The notes beneath the pieces are model-generated. The model was given only the letters and a program-made list of their open reading frames with translations, did no database searches and had not been told where the DNA came from. A program made the position numbers and the translations under genes. Shown here one piece after another: positions 16,460-24,742 of a DNA stretch of 64,000 nt. The DNA is from JANMJD01 sp963847945. GTDB lineage: Bacteria > Actinomycetota > Acidimicrobiia > Acidimicrobiales > Ilumatobacteraceae. Where the stretch lies: contig CAWKBX010000009.1 of the NCBI GenBank assembly GCA_963847945.1, positions 1,116,001 through 1,180,000 on the forward strand, read 5' to 3'. How positions within the stretch are numbered: position 1 is the stretch's first letter; each line of letters starts with the position of its first letter.

Positions 16460-19018
16460 TCAACCGGCGCGTGGAACGAGTCTGATCACTGAAGCGATCG
16501 GCCGCCCATCGTCGTCGGACTTCTGGTCGGCGACATGACGCGCGTCGAGCCACCGAGCCAGCTCCCGAACCGGAAGCCCGGGGGTGATGTAGTAGCCCTG
16601 GGCCGAGTCGCAGCCGCGATCGCCGAGCATCCGCCACACATCCGCGTCCTCCACGCCCTCGGCAACCGCTTCCAATCCGAGGTTGTGGGCCATGTCGATG
16701 ATCGACCGGACGATCACGGCGTCGTCGTGGTTCGCCGCCATCGAGAACACGAACGATCGGTCGATCTTCACCTCGTGGATAGGCAGGCTCTTCAGATACG
16801 CCAACGACGACTGACCGGTGCCGAAATCGTCGACGGCGATCCGCACACCGAGGGCTCGAAGGCGGCTGAGCATCTCGATGCTGCGCAGGCGGTCCGAAAG
16901 CATCTGCGACTCGGTCAATTCCAGCGTGAGCACCTCGGGGGCCAGCCCTGACTCGATCAGCATCTCCTCCACGTCGCTGGGGAAGCTGAGGTCCATCAGA
17001 TCGCGCGCAGACATGTTGACCGAGACCCGCAAGTCGGGGTAGGTCGCCCGCAACTCGCCGAGATCCGAGAGCGCGGTCGAGATCGCCCACCGGGTCAGGA
17101 TGTGGATCAGCCCGTGCTGTTCGGCGACGGTGACGAACTCTTCGGGGGGTACCGATCCATACCGGGGATGCGGCCACCGGGCGAGCGCCTCGATCGCCAC
17201 GATGCGACCGTCGAGGGTGGCCTGCGGTTGATAGTGCAATTGCAGCTGATCGGTGGCCAACGCAATGCGCAGATCGGCCGTGAGACTGAGGGTGCGGGTG
17301 CTCGCCTTGTCGAACCGGGGGTCGTAGTACTCGAAGCCCGTCCGGCGGCTCTTGGCGGCATACATCGCCACATCGGCACGCTGGAACAGCGTCCGGGCGT
17401 CGGTGCCGTCGTGAGGAGCGAGGGCGATCCCCACACTGGCCAGGGGATTCAGGCCAAGACGATCGATGACGACCTGCTTGGCGAGGGTTGTCCGCAGGGT
17501 CGTCGCCAGCGCCGTCAACTCACCGACATCCGAGACGCCGGCGATGATCACGGCAAACTCGTCGCCGCCCAGGCGGGCGACTGTGCCGCGCCGGCCGACG
17601 ACCTGGCGCAACCGGTTGGCCACCTCCCGCAGGAGTTCGTCGCCGACGTGATGGCCGAGCGCATCGTTGACCTCCTTGAACCGGTCGAGGTCCATGAACA
17701 TCACGGCGACCATCAGCTCGGCGGTCGCATGGGGGAGGAGTTGGCGCAACCGTTCGTCGGCCACCATTCGGTTGGGCAACTTGGTGAGCGCGTCGTGGCG
17801 GGACTGGTGCTCCTTCTCGAGGGCCTGGGAGCGGAGCTGGTCGACGAGCTCGCCGACGCGCAGGGCGACCGCAGTATTCATGGCGAATGTCTCGAGCAGG
17901 CGCAGGTCGTTGTCGTCGAACGTGCTCTGCTCGGCGAGGCGGTTGCCGGCGATCATCACACCGGGCAGTTCTCCCTCGATCGGCAGCGGTGCGCTGACCA
18001 GATCGGACCACTCAAACTGGTCGAGGATCACGCGCTCGTCCGACGCTCGGTGGCCGTCAGCGACCAGCAGGCGTTGGCCGCGGGTGATCAGGGCGGCGAG
18101 CGGGGCCGGGATTTCCTCGACGTGGAAGATCTCGGTGACGACCTCTCTCGCCGCGTCGAGCCGTTGGACCCTCACGCCATCGGGAACATTGCGAACAATG
18201 CGCACTTCTCCGGCGCGCAACAGATCGGCGACGTTGCGTAGGGCACGCTCGACCACCACGCTCGATTCCGTCTCGCCGGCGAGCTGCGAGGCGAATCGCT
18301 CCAACGAGGTGAGGCTGCTCAGGCGCTCGCGGGTCTTTACATAGGCGCGGTAGCCGACGGAGGCGATGAGGAATCCGGTGACGATCATCCATGCGCCGCG
18401 CCTGTCGACCCACAGGACGTTGACGGCTACCAGGCCCATGACCACATTGCAGGCCATGATCGCCGCCTGCAGGGCGAACTCCATGAGTGACCCGCTGAAC
18501 CGGCCCGTGTTCAACGAGATCGCCGCGGTAATCGTGATGTAGCTCACCGGACTGGCCGCGAAGATGCCGGCGAACGCCGCCAGCCAACCCCAGGCCGAGA
18601 CCGGCCGTGCTCCGTGGATCACGAGGGTGTACACGGAATAGGCGATCCCGCATTCGAGTACCCGATTGGCGAGATTGAACGCGGCCTTCTGTATTCCCGA
18701 GCGATGCCATACCAGGGTGCCGAGCAGATCGCCGACGGCCCGGGCGGCGAGCAGTGGGAGCGGAGCGAGATACGCCAGCCCGATGACGAGCAGCGCGTCG
18801 GCCGCCGTGATCGTGTGGGTCTCTCCACCCACCTCGATTCGCGCATCGAGTCGTTCAACAACTGCGAACGCAGCGGCAAGAATGACCCAGGAAAGTTGCG
18901 AAATCTTCACATATGCCGGTAACCCGGCGATGACTATCCACAGCACGACGGCAGCGAAGGAGATGCCCAGGATCAACATCCAGACCTTCGTGGCCGCGGC
19001 GCGCGTGGGTCGAGTCAT
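16460..19018 (-). CDS. membrane diguanylate cyclase/phosphodiesterase (GAF-GGDEF-EAL)
   Basis: 852 residues. An N-terminal membrane sensor (about seven hydrophobic segments, residues 10-220) is followed by a GAF domain (about 235-390), a GGDEF domain with intact RLGGDEFAVI near 485, and an EAL domain with IEALARW near 608 plus a later DDFGTGQSSLAYL segment. Both catalytic signatures are complete, so the protein could make and break cyclic di-GMP in response to a membrane or GAF-bound signal. The gene diverges from a 550-base low-GC region ahead of an MFS transporter. Confidence 0.92.
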   Translation of the reverse strand: MTRPTRAAATKVWMLILGISFAAVVLWIVIAGLPAYVKISQLSWVILAAAFAVVERLDARIEVGGETHTITAADALLVIGLAYLAPLPLLAARAVGDLLGTLVWHRSGIQKAAFNLANRVLECGIAYSVYTLVIHGARPVSAWGWLAAFAGIFAASPVSYITITAAISLNTGRFSGSLMEFALQAAIMACNVVMGLVAVNVLWVDRRGAWMIVTGFLIASVGYRAYVKTRERLSSLTSLERFASQLAGETESSVVVERALRNVADLLRAGEVRIVRNVPDGVRVQRLDAAREVVTEIFHVEEIPAPLAALITRGQRLLVADGHRASDERVILDQFEWSDLVSAPLPIEGELPGVMIAGNRLAEQSTFDDNDLRLLETFAMNTAVALRVGELVDQLRSQALEKEHQSRHDALTKLPNRMVADERLRQLLPHATAELMVAVMFMDLDRFKEVNDALGHHVGDELLREVANRLRQVVGRRGTVARLGGDEFAVIIAGVSDVGELTALATTLRTTLAKQVVIDRLGLNPLASVGIALAPHDGTDARTLFQRADVAMYAAKSRRTGFEYYDPRFDKASTRTLSLTADLRIALATDQLQLHYQPQATLDGRIVAIEALARWPHPRYGSVPPEEFVTVAEQHGLIHILTRWAISTALSDLGELRATYPDLRVSVNMSARDLMDLSFPSDVEEMLIESGLAPEVLTLELTESQMLSDRLRSIEMLSRLRALGVRIAVDDFGTGQSSLAYLKSLPIHEVKIDRSFVFSMAANHDDAVIVRSIIDMAHNLGLEAVAEGVEDADVWRMLGDRGCDSAQGYYITPGLPVRELARWLDARHVADQKSDDDGRPIASVIRLVPRAG

Positions 19019-19057
19019 GAAATTCTCAGCTTTTGTTTCGTATGGGCCGTTCGGCCA

Positions 19058-19066
19058 TGTTATACT
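19058..19066 (+). promoter_or_regulatory. extended -10 promoter element
   Basis: TGTTATACT reads as an extended -10 (TGn plus TATACT, 19061-19066). A TTCGTA about 18 bases upstream is a weak -35. It points rightward into the region with the perfect Shine-Dalgarno and short peptide. Confidence 0.45.
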
Positions 19067-19125
19067 GTGAGTAGCGCATTGGTCGCCCTGCGTGGCTTTT
19101 GCCTGCCCGTTAACTCTTTACTGAA

Positions 19126-19168
19126 AGAAAGGAGGTGTACTGAAATGAAAGGTGGAGCTTGGCGCTGA
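19126..19168 (+). CDS. seven-codon leader peptide with perfect Shine-Dalgarno
   Basis: AGAAAGGAGGTG (19126-19137) is fully complementary to the 16S rRNA tail and sits 9 bases before the ATG at 19145, which opens the seven-residue frame MKGGAWR and stops at TGA 19166-19168. A 7-bp hairpin begins two bases later. A strong ribosome site feeding a tiny peptide just before a hairpin is the layout of an attenuation leader or translational regulator. The target would be the transporter downstream, about 400 bases away. The peptide has one Trp and one Arg and no run of any regulatory amino acid, so what it would sense is unknown. Confidence 0.4.
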
Positions 19169-19262
19169 TCTCGGTCTCCTGACCGAGGCGCATTCCTTGG
19201 ATGTTCATGTCGGATCTTTTGGCGAGAACGACTCGAACACTGTCTACGTCTCAATTGACTGA
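19152..19262 (+). CDS. alternative 36-codon frame overlapping the leader peptide
   Basis: Starting at a GTG inside the seven-codon frame, one base out of phase, a 36-residue frame runs to TGA 19260-19262. It is acidic and rich in Ser/Asp/Asn with LDVHVGSFG in the middle and no cysteine. It lacks a ribosome site of its own at normal distance, although coupling to the leader peptide is possible. It resembles no family I can name; a ribosomally made peptide precursor was considered but no modification enzyme adjoins it. Confidence 0.2.
   Translation: MELGADLGLLTEAHSLDVHVGSFGENDSNTVYVSID
19170..19187 (+). promoter_or_regulatory. 7-bp hairpin after leader peptide
   Basis: CTCGGTC (19170-19176), loop TCCT, GACCGAG (19181-19187): a perfect stem starting two bases after the leader stop codon. 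There is no U run, so it is not an ordinary terminator. A ribosome stalled on or leaving the leader peptide would affect its folding. Confidence 0.45.
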
Positions 19263-19322
19263 CGAACCGGCGGAATATGACGACCGTTCGTCTCATGTAT
19301 TTCTCAAGAAACCTCAGACGGC

Positions 19323-19336
19323 GTGGTGATCACCAC
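19323..19336. promoter_or_regulatory. 14-bp perfect palindrome in transporter upstream region
   Basis: GTGGTGATCACCAC is a perfect 14-base palindrome in the untranslated region about 250 bases before the likely transporter start. It is a candidate operator for a dimeric regulator; no regulator gene is adjacent. Confidence 0.4.
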
Positions 19337-19470
19337 CCCGAGAGGATTCTTCCTCGCTGGTCGACACCTTTCTCGCGACCTGTAAAACTCACTCTCGTGG
19401 TTGTATACGCACTCATCGGGAACTTTCTTGAGTAGCTGCTCGATGTCGTCGAAACCTGATGGCCCAGTCG

Positions 19471-19492
19471 GTGATCTTCAAACGGAGATCAC
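19471..19492. promoter_or_regulatory. 7-bp inverted repeat with 8-base spacer before transporter
   Basis: GTGATCT (19471-19477) and AGATCAC (19486-19492) are perfect inverted arms. They share the core GTGAT/ATCAC with the palindrome at 19323, so both may bind the same protein, or this one may fold in the mRNA leader. Confidence 0.4.
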
Positions 19493-19571
19493 CTCGCCAC
19501 CATCTCGGCCGTCATCGAGACGCGTGAGATCATTCTCCGTGCAGTATCGCGCGCGACGTGGGTCGTCCACC

Positions 19572-20804
19572 ATGGCCAAGCGGCCCAATCGCGGTTTGGG
19601 ACGGCCCTTTTGGACCCTCTGGTCGGCGACGCTGGCTTCCGGTCTGGGTGACGGTGTCGTCCTGGTCGGTTTCCCATTGCTTGCCACACGGCTGACCGAC
19701 AACGCGCGCTCCATCTCCGGGATTTCGATCGCGGCCTCGCTTCCATGGCTGATCGCTGGACTTCCGGCCGGCGTTCTCGCCGATCGGCTCGATCGGCGTC
19801 GGTTGATGTTCTCGATCGAGCTGTTCCGGGCCATCACGCTCGGGGTGCTCGCCCTGTCCGTTGCACTCGGCCGGCAGTCCTTGCCGCTTTTGTATCTCAC
19901 TGTCTTCGCCCTCGGTCTCGGGCAGACGGCGTTCAGCGCAGCGTCGAGCGTCGAATTGCCCAGGCTGGTCGCCGACGAGCGTCTCGGCCAGGCCAATGGC
20001 TACCTACTTGCGGCCGAGATGGCCTCGGAACAGACCTTGGGCCCCGCCATCGGCGGTCTGCTGTTCAGCGCCGCCATCGTCATGCCGTTCGTCGCCGACG
20101 GCGTGAGCTTCGCCATGTCGGCCGTGCTGGTCGCCGCGGCCATTCCTCGCCGGACCGTTGCTGCGGCCCCCGACGTCCGGTCAACGCTGCGCGCCGATCT
20201 GCGCGAAGGCTGGCGGCATTTTCTCGACGATGACCTTCTGGTGCTGATTGCCGGCGTTATCGCGATCCTCGCCTTCTGTCAGGCGATGGTGCTCTCGACA
20301 CTGGTGTTGAGCGCGTTGCAAACGTTTGGCCTGGGAAGCGCCGGCTACGGCTTGCTCCTCGGTTGTACATCGGTCGGCAGCGTCATCGGCGGCGTCGTCG
20401 CCGGGCGGGTCGATCGGCGCTGTGGCCCGGCCCTGACCCTGACGCTCGCCGGTTTGGTCGCCGGAGGTGGGTACACCATCATCGGCTTCACCAGGAACGG
20501 CGTTGTTGCCGGCGTCGGCCTGGGCATCGAGGCCATCGCCGTGATGCTTGGGAACGTGTCGAGCATGACGCTCCGCCAACGTCGGGTGCCCGGTCACCTG
20601 CTCGGACGGGTCGGGAACATCATCCGCTGGTGCATTTTCGGCGTCGTACCGCTCGGCGCGCTCACCGGAGGCCTGTTGGCCGAAGGGGTGTCGCTGCGAA
20701 CCCCGTTCCTGTTGGCCGCCGCCGTGCAGATCGTTGCGGTAGCAGGGTTTGCGCCCCGGCTGCGCCGGCTGTGTCGCGGCGTCACCGGCCCAGCCGAGGA
20801 CTGA
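19572..20804 (+). CDS. MFS transporter
   Basis: About 410 residues and 12 predicted membrane helices. The first begins at FWTLWSATLASGLGDGVVLVGFP, and GVLADRLDRRRLM is the cytoplasmic loop 2-3 motif (G-x-x-x-D-R-x-x-R-R) of the major facilitator superfamily. The arrangement resembles the enterobactin/macrolide exporter subgroup. The ATG at 19572 starts just before helix 1; an earlier in-frame ATG at 19443 would add 43 low-complexity residues and would place an inverted repeat inside the coding region. The long structured upstream region suggests regulated expression. Substrate unknown; drug or siderophore export is typical of the family. Confidence 0.85.
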   Translation: MAKRPNRGLGRPFWTLWSATLASGLGDGVVLVGFPLLATRLTDNARSISGISIAASLPWLIAGLPAGVLADRLDRRRLMFSIELFRAITLGVLALSVALGRQSLPLLYLTVFALGLGQTAFSAASSVELPRLVADERLGQANGYLLAAEMASEQTLGPAIGGLLFSAAIVMPFVADGVSFAMSAVLVAAAIPRRTVAAAPDVRSTLRADLREGWRHFLDDDLLVLIAGVIAILAFCQAMVLSTLVLSALQTFGLGSAGYGLLLGCTSVGSVIGGVVAGRVDRRCGPALTLTLAGLVAGGGYTIIGFTRNGVVAGVGLGIEAIAVMLGNVSSMTLRQRRVPGHLLGRVGNIIRWCIFGVVPLGALTGGLLAEGVSLRTPFLLAAAVQIVAVAGFAPRLRRLCRGVTGPAED

Positions 20805-20808
20805 ACGC

Positions 20809-21645
20809 TCAGCGTTGGACGACGAGCCACCAGTGGCTCGGGTGGACGCCGGTCAGCCGATGCACCTTGATCGGCGACTTCAACGTCGACGACCGCTGGT
20901 CGGATTGAAAGACCAGCGTGAGGGCCAGGTCGGGGTACTGCCGCTGGAGCATCGTGACGACCTCGTCGGGCCCGAGTCGGTTGGCCTGCCAGCCAATGCG
21001 GGTCACCAGCCGCGGTGGGCGGATACGGGACGGGACGATGCGCCAGGTGAACCGGACGAGCGCCCCGAGCGGGTAGAGCAAGGCGTCGCGCCCCGTCCAG
21101 GTGCGGAAGTTGAGCGCCACCCGTCCTCCCGGTTTAACGGCGCGCAACGCCTCATGGACCAGGGAAACGGCGGTGTCGCGCTCGCAGTGCTGCAGGGTGA
21201 TGTATGAGAACACGACATCGGCGCTTGCGTCGTCGACGGCCGGCAGGCTGCGGCCATCTGCCATATGCACCGTTCGTAGCCGATCGACGCGGCCGTGTTG
21301 AGCGACGGTCTCGCGGCAACGTTCGAGGAACGCACCGTCGAGATCGCAGGCCACGACCTCGCTGTAGTGCTGCGTGAGCGCGGCGGTCATCCGCCCGATG
21401 CCGGAGCCGATCTCGACGAAGGTGCGCCCCGCGGCGTGTTCACCCCAGAACAGACCGAGGAAGTGGCAGTAGTAGCCGACCTCGGTCGTGCCGGTGGCAA
21501 CGAACTCGGCGAGGGTCAGGTGTTCGCCGGTCTCGTTGTTGAACACCCAGCCGGTCTCTCGCACGACATCGTCGGCGGTGCGCTGTTTTTCGGACACCCG
21601 GCCGGCGGTGCGCCACGGAGCGAGTTGCGGGCGGCGTTTCGACAC
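20809..21645 (-). CDS. class I SAM-dependent methyltransferase
   Basis: 278 residues from a GTG at 21645. FVEIGSGIGRMTAAL is motif I, VVACDLDGAFLERCR contains the ribose-binding acid, DVVFSYITLQHCE and VKPGGRVALNFRTW are motifs IV-VI. The 60-residue N-terminal region and the C-terminal segment after the fold are not recognisable. It ends 4 bases from the convergent MFS transporter and lies 49 bases downstream of lysC in the same direction, so it may be read through from lysC. The substrate is not evident. Confidence 0.8.
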   Translation of the reverse strand: MSKRRPQLAPWRTAGRVSEKQRTADDVVRETGWVFNNETGEHLTLAEFVATGTTEVGYYCHFLGLFWGEHAAGRTFVEIGSGIGRMTAALTQHYSEVVACDLDGAFLERCRETVAQHGRVDRLRTVHMADGRSLPAVDDASADVVFSYITLQHCERDTAVSLVHEALRAVKPGGRVALNFRTWTGRDALLYPLGALVRFTWRIVPSRIRPPRLVTRIGWQANRLGPDEVVTMLQRQYPDLALTLVFQSDQRSSTLKSPIKVHRLTGVHPSHWWLVVQR

Positions 21646-21694
21646 GGGGAAACAGGGTACGTCGTTCGGGATGCCGGCGCGTACTTTGCCCTGG

Positions 21695-22945
21695 TTACTT
21701 TCGCTCGGGAAGCGGCGCCGAGTAGGCCTGACCGCTGTCGAGGCCGAACGCCGTGTGCAGCGCCTGGCAGGCCCGCTCGGTATCGGCGGCGTCGATCACG
21801 ACCGAGACCCGGATGGTCGAGGTGGAGATCATCTCGATGTTGACGCCGTTGTCGGCGAGCACGCGGAACATCTTGGCGGCGATACCGGGGCTCGACTTCA
21901 TCCCGGCTCCGACGATCGACACCTTGGCGATCGCCGCCTGATGGCTGACCCCTTCGGCCCCGATCTCGTGGGCGACTTGGGCGACGACCTGCTCAGCAAC
22001 GGCCATATCGGCCTTGGGGACCGTGAAAGAGATGTCGGTGGTTCCATCGGTCGACGTGTTTTGCACGATCATGTCGACGACGATGTTGGCTGCGGCGAGA
22101 GGCTCGAACAGCGACGCCGAGATGCCCGGACGGTCGGGCACCTTGCGCACGGTGACCTTCGACTCGTTGACGTCTTGCACGATGCCGGAGACGACCGGGT
22201 CTTCCACGTTGGACTCCTCGTTGGTGACCCACGTGCCCTGCTCCCAGGTGAAGCTGGAACGCACGTGGAGGGGGACGTTGTGATTCGAGGCGAACTCGAC
22301 CGAGCGCAGGGCAAGTACCTTGCTGCCCGCCCCAGCCATTTCGAGCATTTCGTCGAAGCTGATCCGCGGCAGCTTGCGCGCCTGGGGAACGATGCGCGGG
22401 TCGGCGGAGAACACCCCGGTCACATCGGTGTAGATCTCACACGCATCGGCCCCGAGGGCGGCGGCAAGGGCCACCGCCGTGGTGTCGGAGCCGCCGCGGC
22501 CCAGCGTGGTGATCTCTCGTTCGGTCGAGATGCCCTGGAACCCGGCGACGACGCAGACCTTGCCATCGGCGAGGGCGGCTCGGGCGCGATCGCCCTTCAC
22601 CTCGAGAATCTTGGCCTTGCCATGGACGTTGTCGGTGACGATGCCCACCTGGCTGCCGGTGAAGCTGACGGCCTCGACCCCGACGTCGGCGAGGGCCATA
22701 CACAGCAAGGCCATCGTCACTCGCTCACCCGTCGTGAGCAGCATGTCGAGCTCCCGGCCGGGTTGGGTTCTGGACACCGAGTTGGCCAACTGGATGAGAT
22801 TGTCGGTCGCCTTGCCCATCGCTGAAACCACGACGACCACATCGGATCCGTGCCGCCTGGTGAACGCAATGTGCTCGGCTACCGAGCGGATGCGGTCGGG
22901 ATCTGCCACCGACGTGCCGCCGTACTTCTGAACGATCAGGGCCAC
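21695..22945 (-). CDS. lysC: aspartate kinase
   Basis: 416 residues, typical of actinobacterial aspartokinase. IVQKYGGTSVAD (4-15) is the family's K-Y-G-G-T-S nucleotide/aspartate motif, VVVVSAMGKATD follows, and two C-terminal ACT domains (from about residue 260) bind lysine/threonine for feedback inhibition. The enzyme phosphorylates aspartate, the first step of lysine, methionine and threonine synthesis. In corynebacteria and mycobacteria an internal start gives a beta subunit consisting of the ACT region; several in-frame Met codons could serve that role here. It diverges from the cyclophilin gene at 23010 with 64 bases between. Confidence 0.95.
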   Translation of the reverse strand: MALIVQKYGGTSVADPDRIRSVAEHIAFTRRHGSDVVVVVSAMGKATDNLIQLANSVSRTQPGRELDMLLTTGERVTMALLCMALADVGVEAVSFTGSQVGIVTDNVHGKAKILEVKGDRARAALADGKVCVVAGFQGISTEREITTLGRGGSDTTAVALAAALGADACEIYTDVTGVFSADPRIVPQARKLPRISFDEMLEMAGAGSKVLALRSVEFASNHNVPLHVRSSFTWEQGTWVTNEESNVEDPVVSGIVQDVNESKVTVRKVPDRPGISASLFEPLAAANIVVDMIVQNTSTDGTTDISFTVPKADMAVAEQVVAQVAHEIGAEGVSHQAAIAKVSIVGAGMKSSPGIAAKMFRVLADNGVNIEMISTSTIRVSVVIDAADTERACQALHTAFGLDSGQAYSAPLPERK

Positions 22946-23009
22946 GGGTGTTACAGGTTAGCGGCGTGACGGTCCGGGTGACCCTGACTTTCGATAGCCT
23001 CGCTTCCTC

Positions 23010-23969
23010 GTGGGTACAGAGAAGCGTGAACGTCAAAAGGCCAACCGCCAGCTTCGGCTGGAGGAAATCGCCAAAGAGCAGGTCAAGCAGAAGACCAAGC
23101 GTCGTTTCCTGCGCATTGGTCTGCTGGTGGCCGGGGTGATCGCGCTGGTCGGGATCGTCTATCTGACCAGCAAAGACTCCAAAAACGAAGACCAGGCGCT
23201 GACGACGACCATCCCGGCGCTCGTCGACCCGGTGATCACCCTCGACCCGAACGAGATCCCCATCTCGATCGACCCGGCGGCGAGCGTTGATCCGGTGATC
23301 ACCCTCGATCCGAACGAGTCGGTGGTCGATCCGGTGATCACCCTCGATCCGAACGAGTCCCCCGAGACGACGGCAGCACGGGAGCCGTTCACGTACGGCA
23401 AGGGCGAGTGCCCGGCCGACGACGGCTCGGCGAAAAAGTCGCAGGAATTCACCGATGCTCCGCAACTGTGTATCGACCCGGCCAAGAAGTACATCGCCAC
23501 CGTCGAGACGAACATGGGCACCTACACCGCCGAGCTCGATCCGTCGATCGCGCCCGGCACGGTCAACAACTTCGTGACCCTTGCCCGCTACCACTACTTC
23601 GACGACGTCAAGTGCCACCGAGCGATCCCCGGCTTCATGGTCCAGTGCGGCGATCCCACGGGTACCGGTTCGGGTGACCCTGGTTACTCGTTCGCCGACG
23701 AGTTGCCCGCGGCCGGGGAGTACAAGCTCGGTTCGCTGGTGATGGCCAACGCCGGTCCCGACACCAACGGCAGCCAATTCTTCGTGATCACCGGCGAGCA
23801 GGGTGTGAGCCTCCCGCCGCAGTACGCGCTGTTCGGCCAGGTCACCGAGGGGTTCGACACCACGGTCAAGGCGATGGACGAGGCGGGCAACCCGGCCTCG
23901 AATGGCGTGCCCCCGCTGAAGGAAATCAAGATCCTCAAGGTCACCATCGACGAGGGCTTGAGCCGCTAG
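23010..23969 (+). CDS. membrane-anchored cyclophilin-type peptidyl-prolyl isomerase
   Basis: 319 residues from a GTG at 23010. A basic N terminus leads to one transmembrane helix (about 35-53), then a linker with three exact copies of VDPVITLDPNE, then a cyclophilin domain (about 155-319). The active-site segment HRAIPGFMVQCGD keeps the Arg, Phe and Gln of the family, and GSQFFVIT and ALFGQVTEG are the later signatures. It would catalyse proline isomerisation on the outer face of the membrane. The stop overlaps the convergent S51-like gene by 4 bases (CTAG). Confidence 0.9.
   Translation: MGTEKRERQKANRQLRLEEIAKEQVKQKTKRRFLRIGLLVAGVIALVGIVYLTSKDSKNEDQALTTTIPALVDPVITLDPNEIPISIDPAASVDPVITLDPNESVVDPVITLDPNESPETTAAREPFTYGKGECPADDGSAKKSQEFTDAPQLCIDPAKKYIATVETNMGTYTAELDPSIAPGTVNNFVTLARYHYFDDVKCHRAIPGFMVQCGDPTGTGSGDPGYSFADELPAAGEYKLGSLVMANAGPDTNGSQFFVITGEQGVSLPPQYALFGQVTEGFDTTVKAMDEAGNPASNGVPPLKEIKILKVTIDEGLSR
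23223..23357 (+). repeat. three in-frame copies of a 33-base unit in the cyclophilin linker
   Basis: Copies at 23223-23255, 23286-23318 and 23325-23357 each encode VDPVITLDPNE. Copies 2 and 3 differ only at a synonymous base, while copy 1 carries two further synonymous changes, which suggests successive duplications. The number of copies may vary between strains and would change the reach of the isomerase domain from the membrane. Confidence 0.8.
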
Positions 23970-24598
23970 AGAGGCAGTTCGCCGCCGGTCAGTTCAATGG
24001 GGCCATCGACTTCCCAGGTGGTGTTCTGACGGAGCAGCGCGCTGCCCGACGGCATGGTCGCGACGGTGAAGCCTTTGGCCATCGCCAGGGTGCGCTTGAG
24101 TCGCTCGGCCGACCATGTCTCAGCCTCGGTGACCAGCGCCAACCCGCTGACAAGGCCGAGGCCGAGGGTGAATGCGCCGCCGCGTGAGTCGACCATCGGG
24201 TCGCACAGGGCTGCGGCCGCCGACGTGCTCGCTGCCACGACCCCACCGGCGTCGAGCACGCCCACCAGGGCATCCCAGACCGGTGTGCCCTTCAGGGTGG
24301 AGCGCAGGTGCATCGGTGAGTCGCCGACCAGATAGACGAAGCGGGCCGAGCGCAACGCCGCCGAGCTCGCCGGGTCAAGCGCATCTCGCCTGGTCAAGAC
24401 ATTGAGCCCGGTCGACGTCGCCCCGAGGCCGGTGAACCATGCGGCCGCCCTGTCGACCGCAGCCTGCGGGTTCTCAAAGGCGTCGGCCGTGGGCATCACG
24501 ACGACGCGCTTGGTGCCGGCCAACTCGATCAACCGTCGATCGAGAGCCTCGGTCTGGGCGAACTCGCCCCCGCCAATCAGCGCAAGGGTTCCGGTCAC
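23966..24598 (-). CDS. S51-family (dipeptidase E/cyanophycinase-like) protein
   Basis: 210 residues from a GTG at 24598. LALIGGGEFAQTEALDRR matches the start of S51/class I glutamine-amidotransferase-like folds, and VVAASTSAAAALCDPM sits where the nucleophile elbow G-x-S-A-G-A normally is. The glycines around the serine are replaced by alanines, so activity is uncertain. Related enzymes cleave aspartyl dipeptides or cyanophycin; no cyanophycin synthetase is seen. It ends in a 4-base overlap with the convergent cyclophilin gene. Confidence 0.65.
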   Translation of the reverse strand: MTGTLALIGGGEFAQTEALDRRLIELAGTKRVVVMPTADAFENPQAAVDRAAAWFTGLGATSTGLNVLTRRDALDPASSAALRSARFVYLVGDSPMHLRSTLKGTPVWDALVGVLDAGGVVAASTSAAAALCDPMVDSRGGAFTLGLGLVSGLALVTEAETWSAERLKRTLAMAKGFTVATMPSGSALLRQNTTWEVDGPIELTGGELPL

Positions 24599-24630
24599 GA
24601 GCTCTGCTCGTGACCGGTCGGTAGTGCGAG

Positions 24631-24674
24631 CGCCAGCGAGTCTGGCGACGATGGGGTGCGGGGGCGCAGCCCCC
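24631..24674. other. two small hairpins in the gap between S51-like and phosphatase genes
   Basis: CGCCAG/CTGGCG (24631-24647) and GGGGGC-GCA-GCCCCC (24660-24674) can each form a short GC hairpin. They lie downstream of the phosphatase gene and upstream of the S51-like gene, both on the minus strand. There is no T run, so a terminator role is uncertain. Confidence 0.3.
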
Positions 24675-24742
24675 GGGTGGGAACGGTCATCGCCCCAGTG
24701 TGGCCGACGCGATCGCCGCCCGCCACCGCGAGGGGTGAGAGA

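Noticed and set aside
19152..19262. Lanthipeptide or other RiPP precursor hypothesis for the 36-codon frame
   Set aside because: No cysteine in the peptide and no modifying enzyme in the same orientation nearby. Kept only as a low-confidence frame.
19060..19296. 78-codon minus-strand basic frame in the transporter leader
   Set aside because: No ribosome site, no motif, and it crosses the promoter, leader peptide and hairpin seen on the other strand.
24660..24674. GC hairpin as a transcription terminator
   Set aside because: No T run on either strand; listed only as a hairpin.
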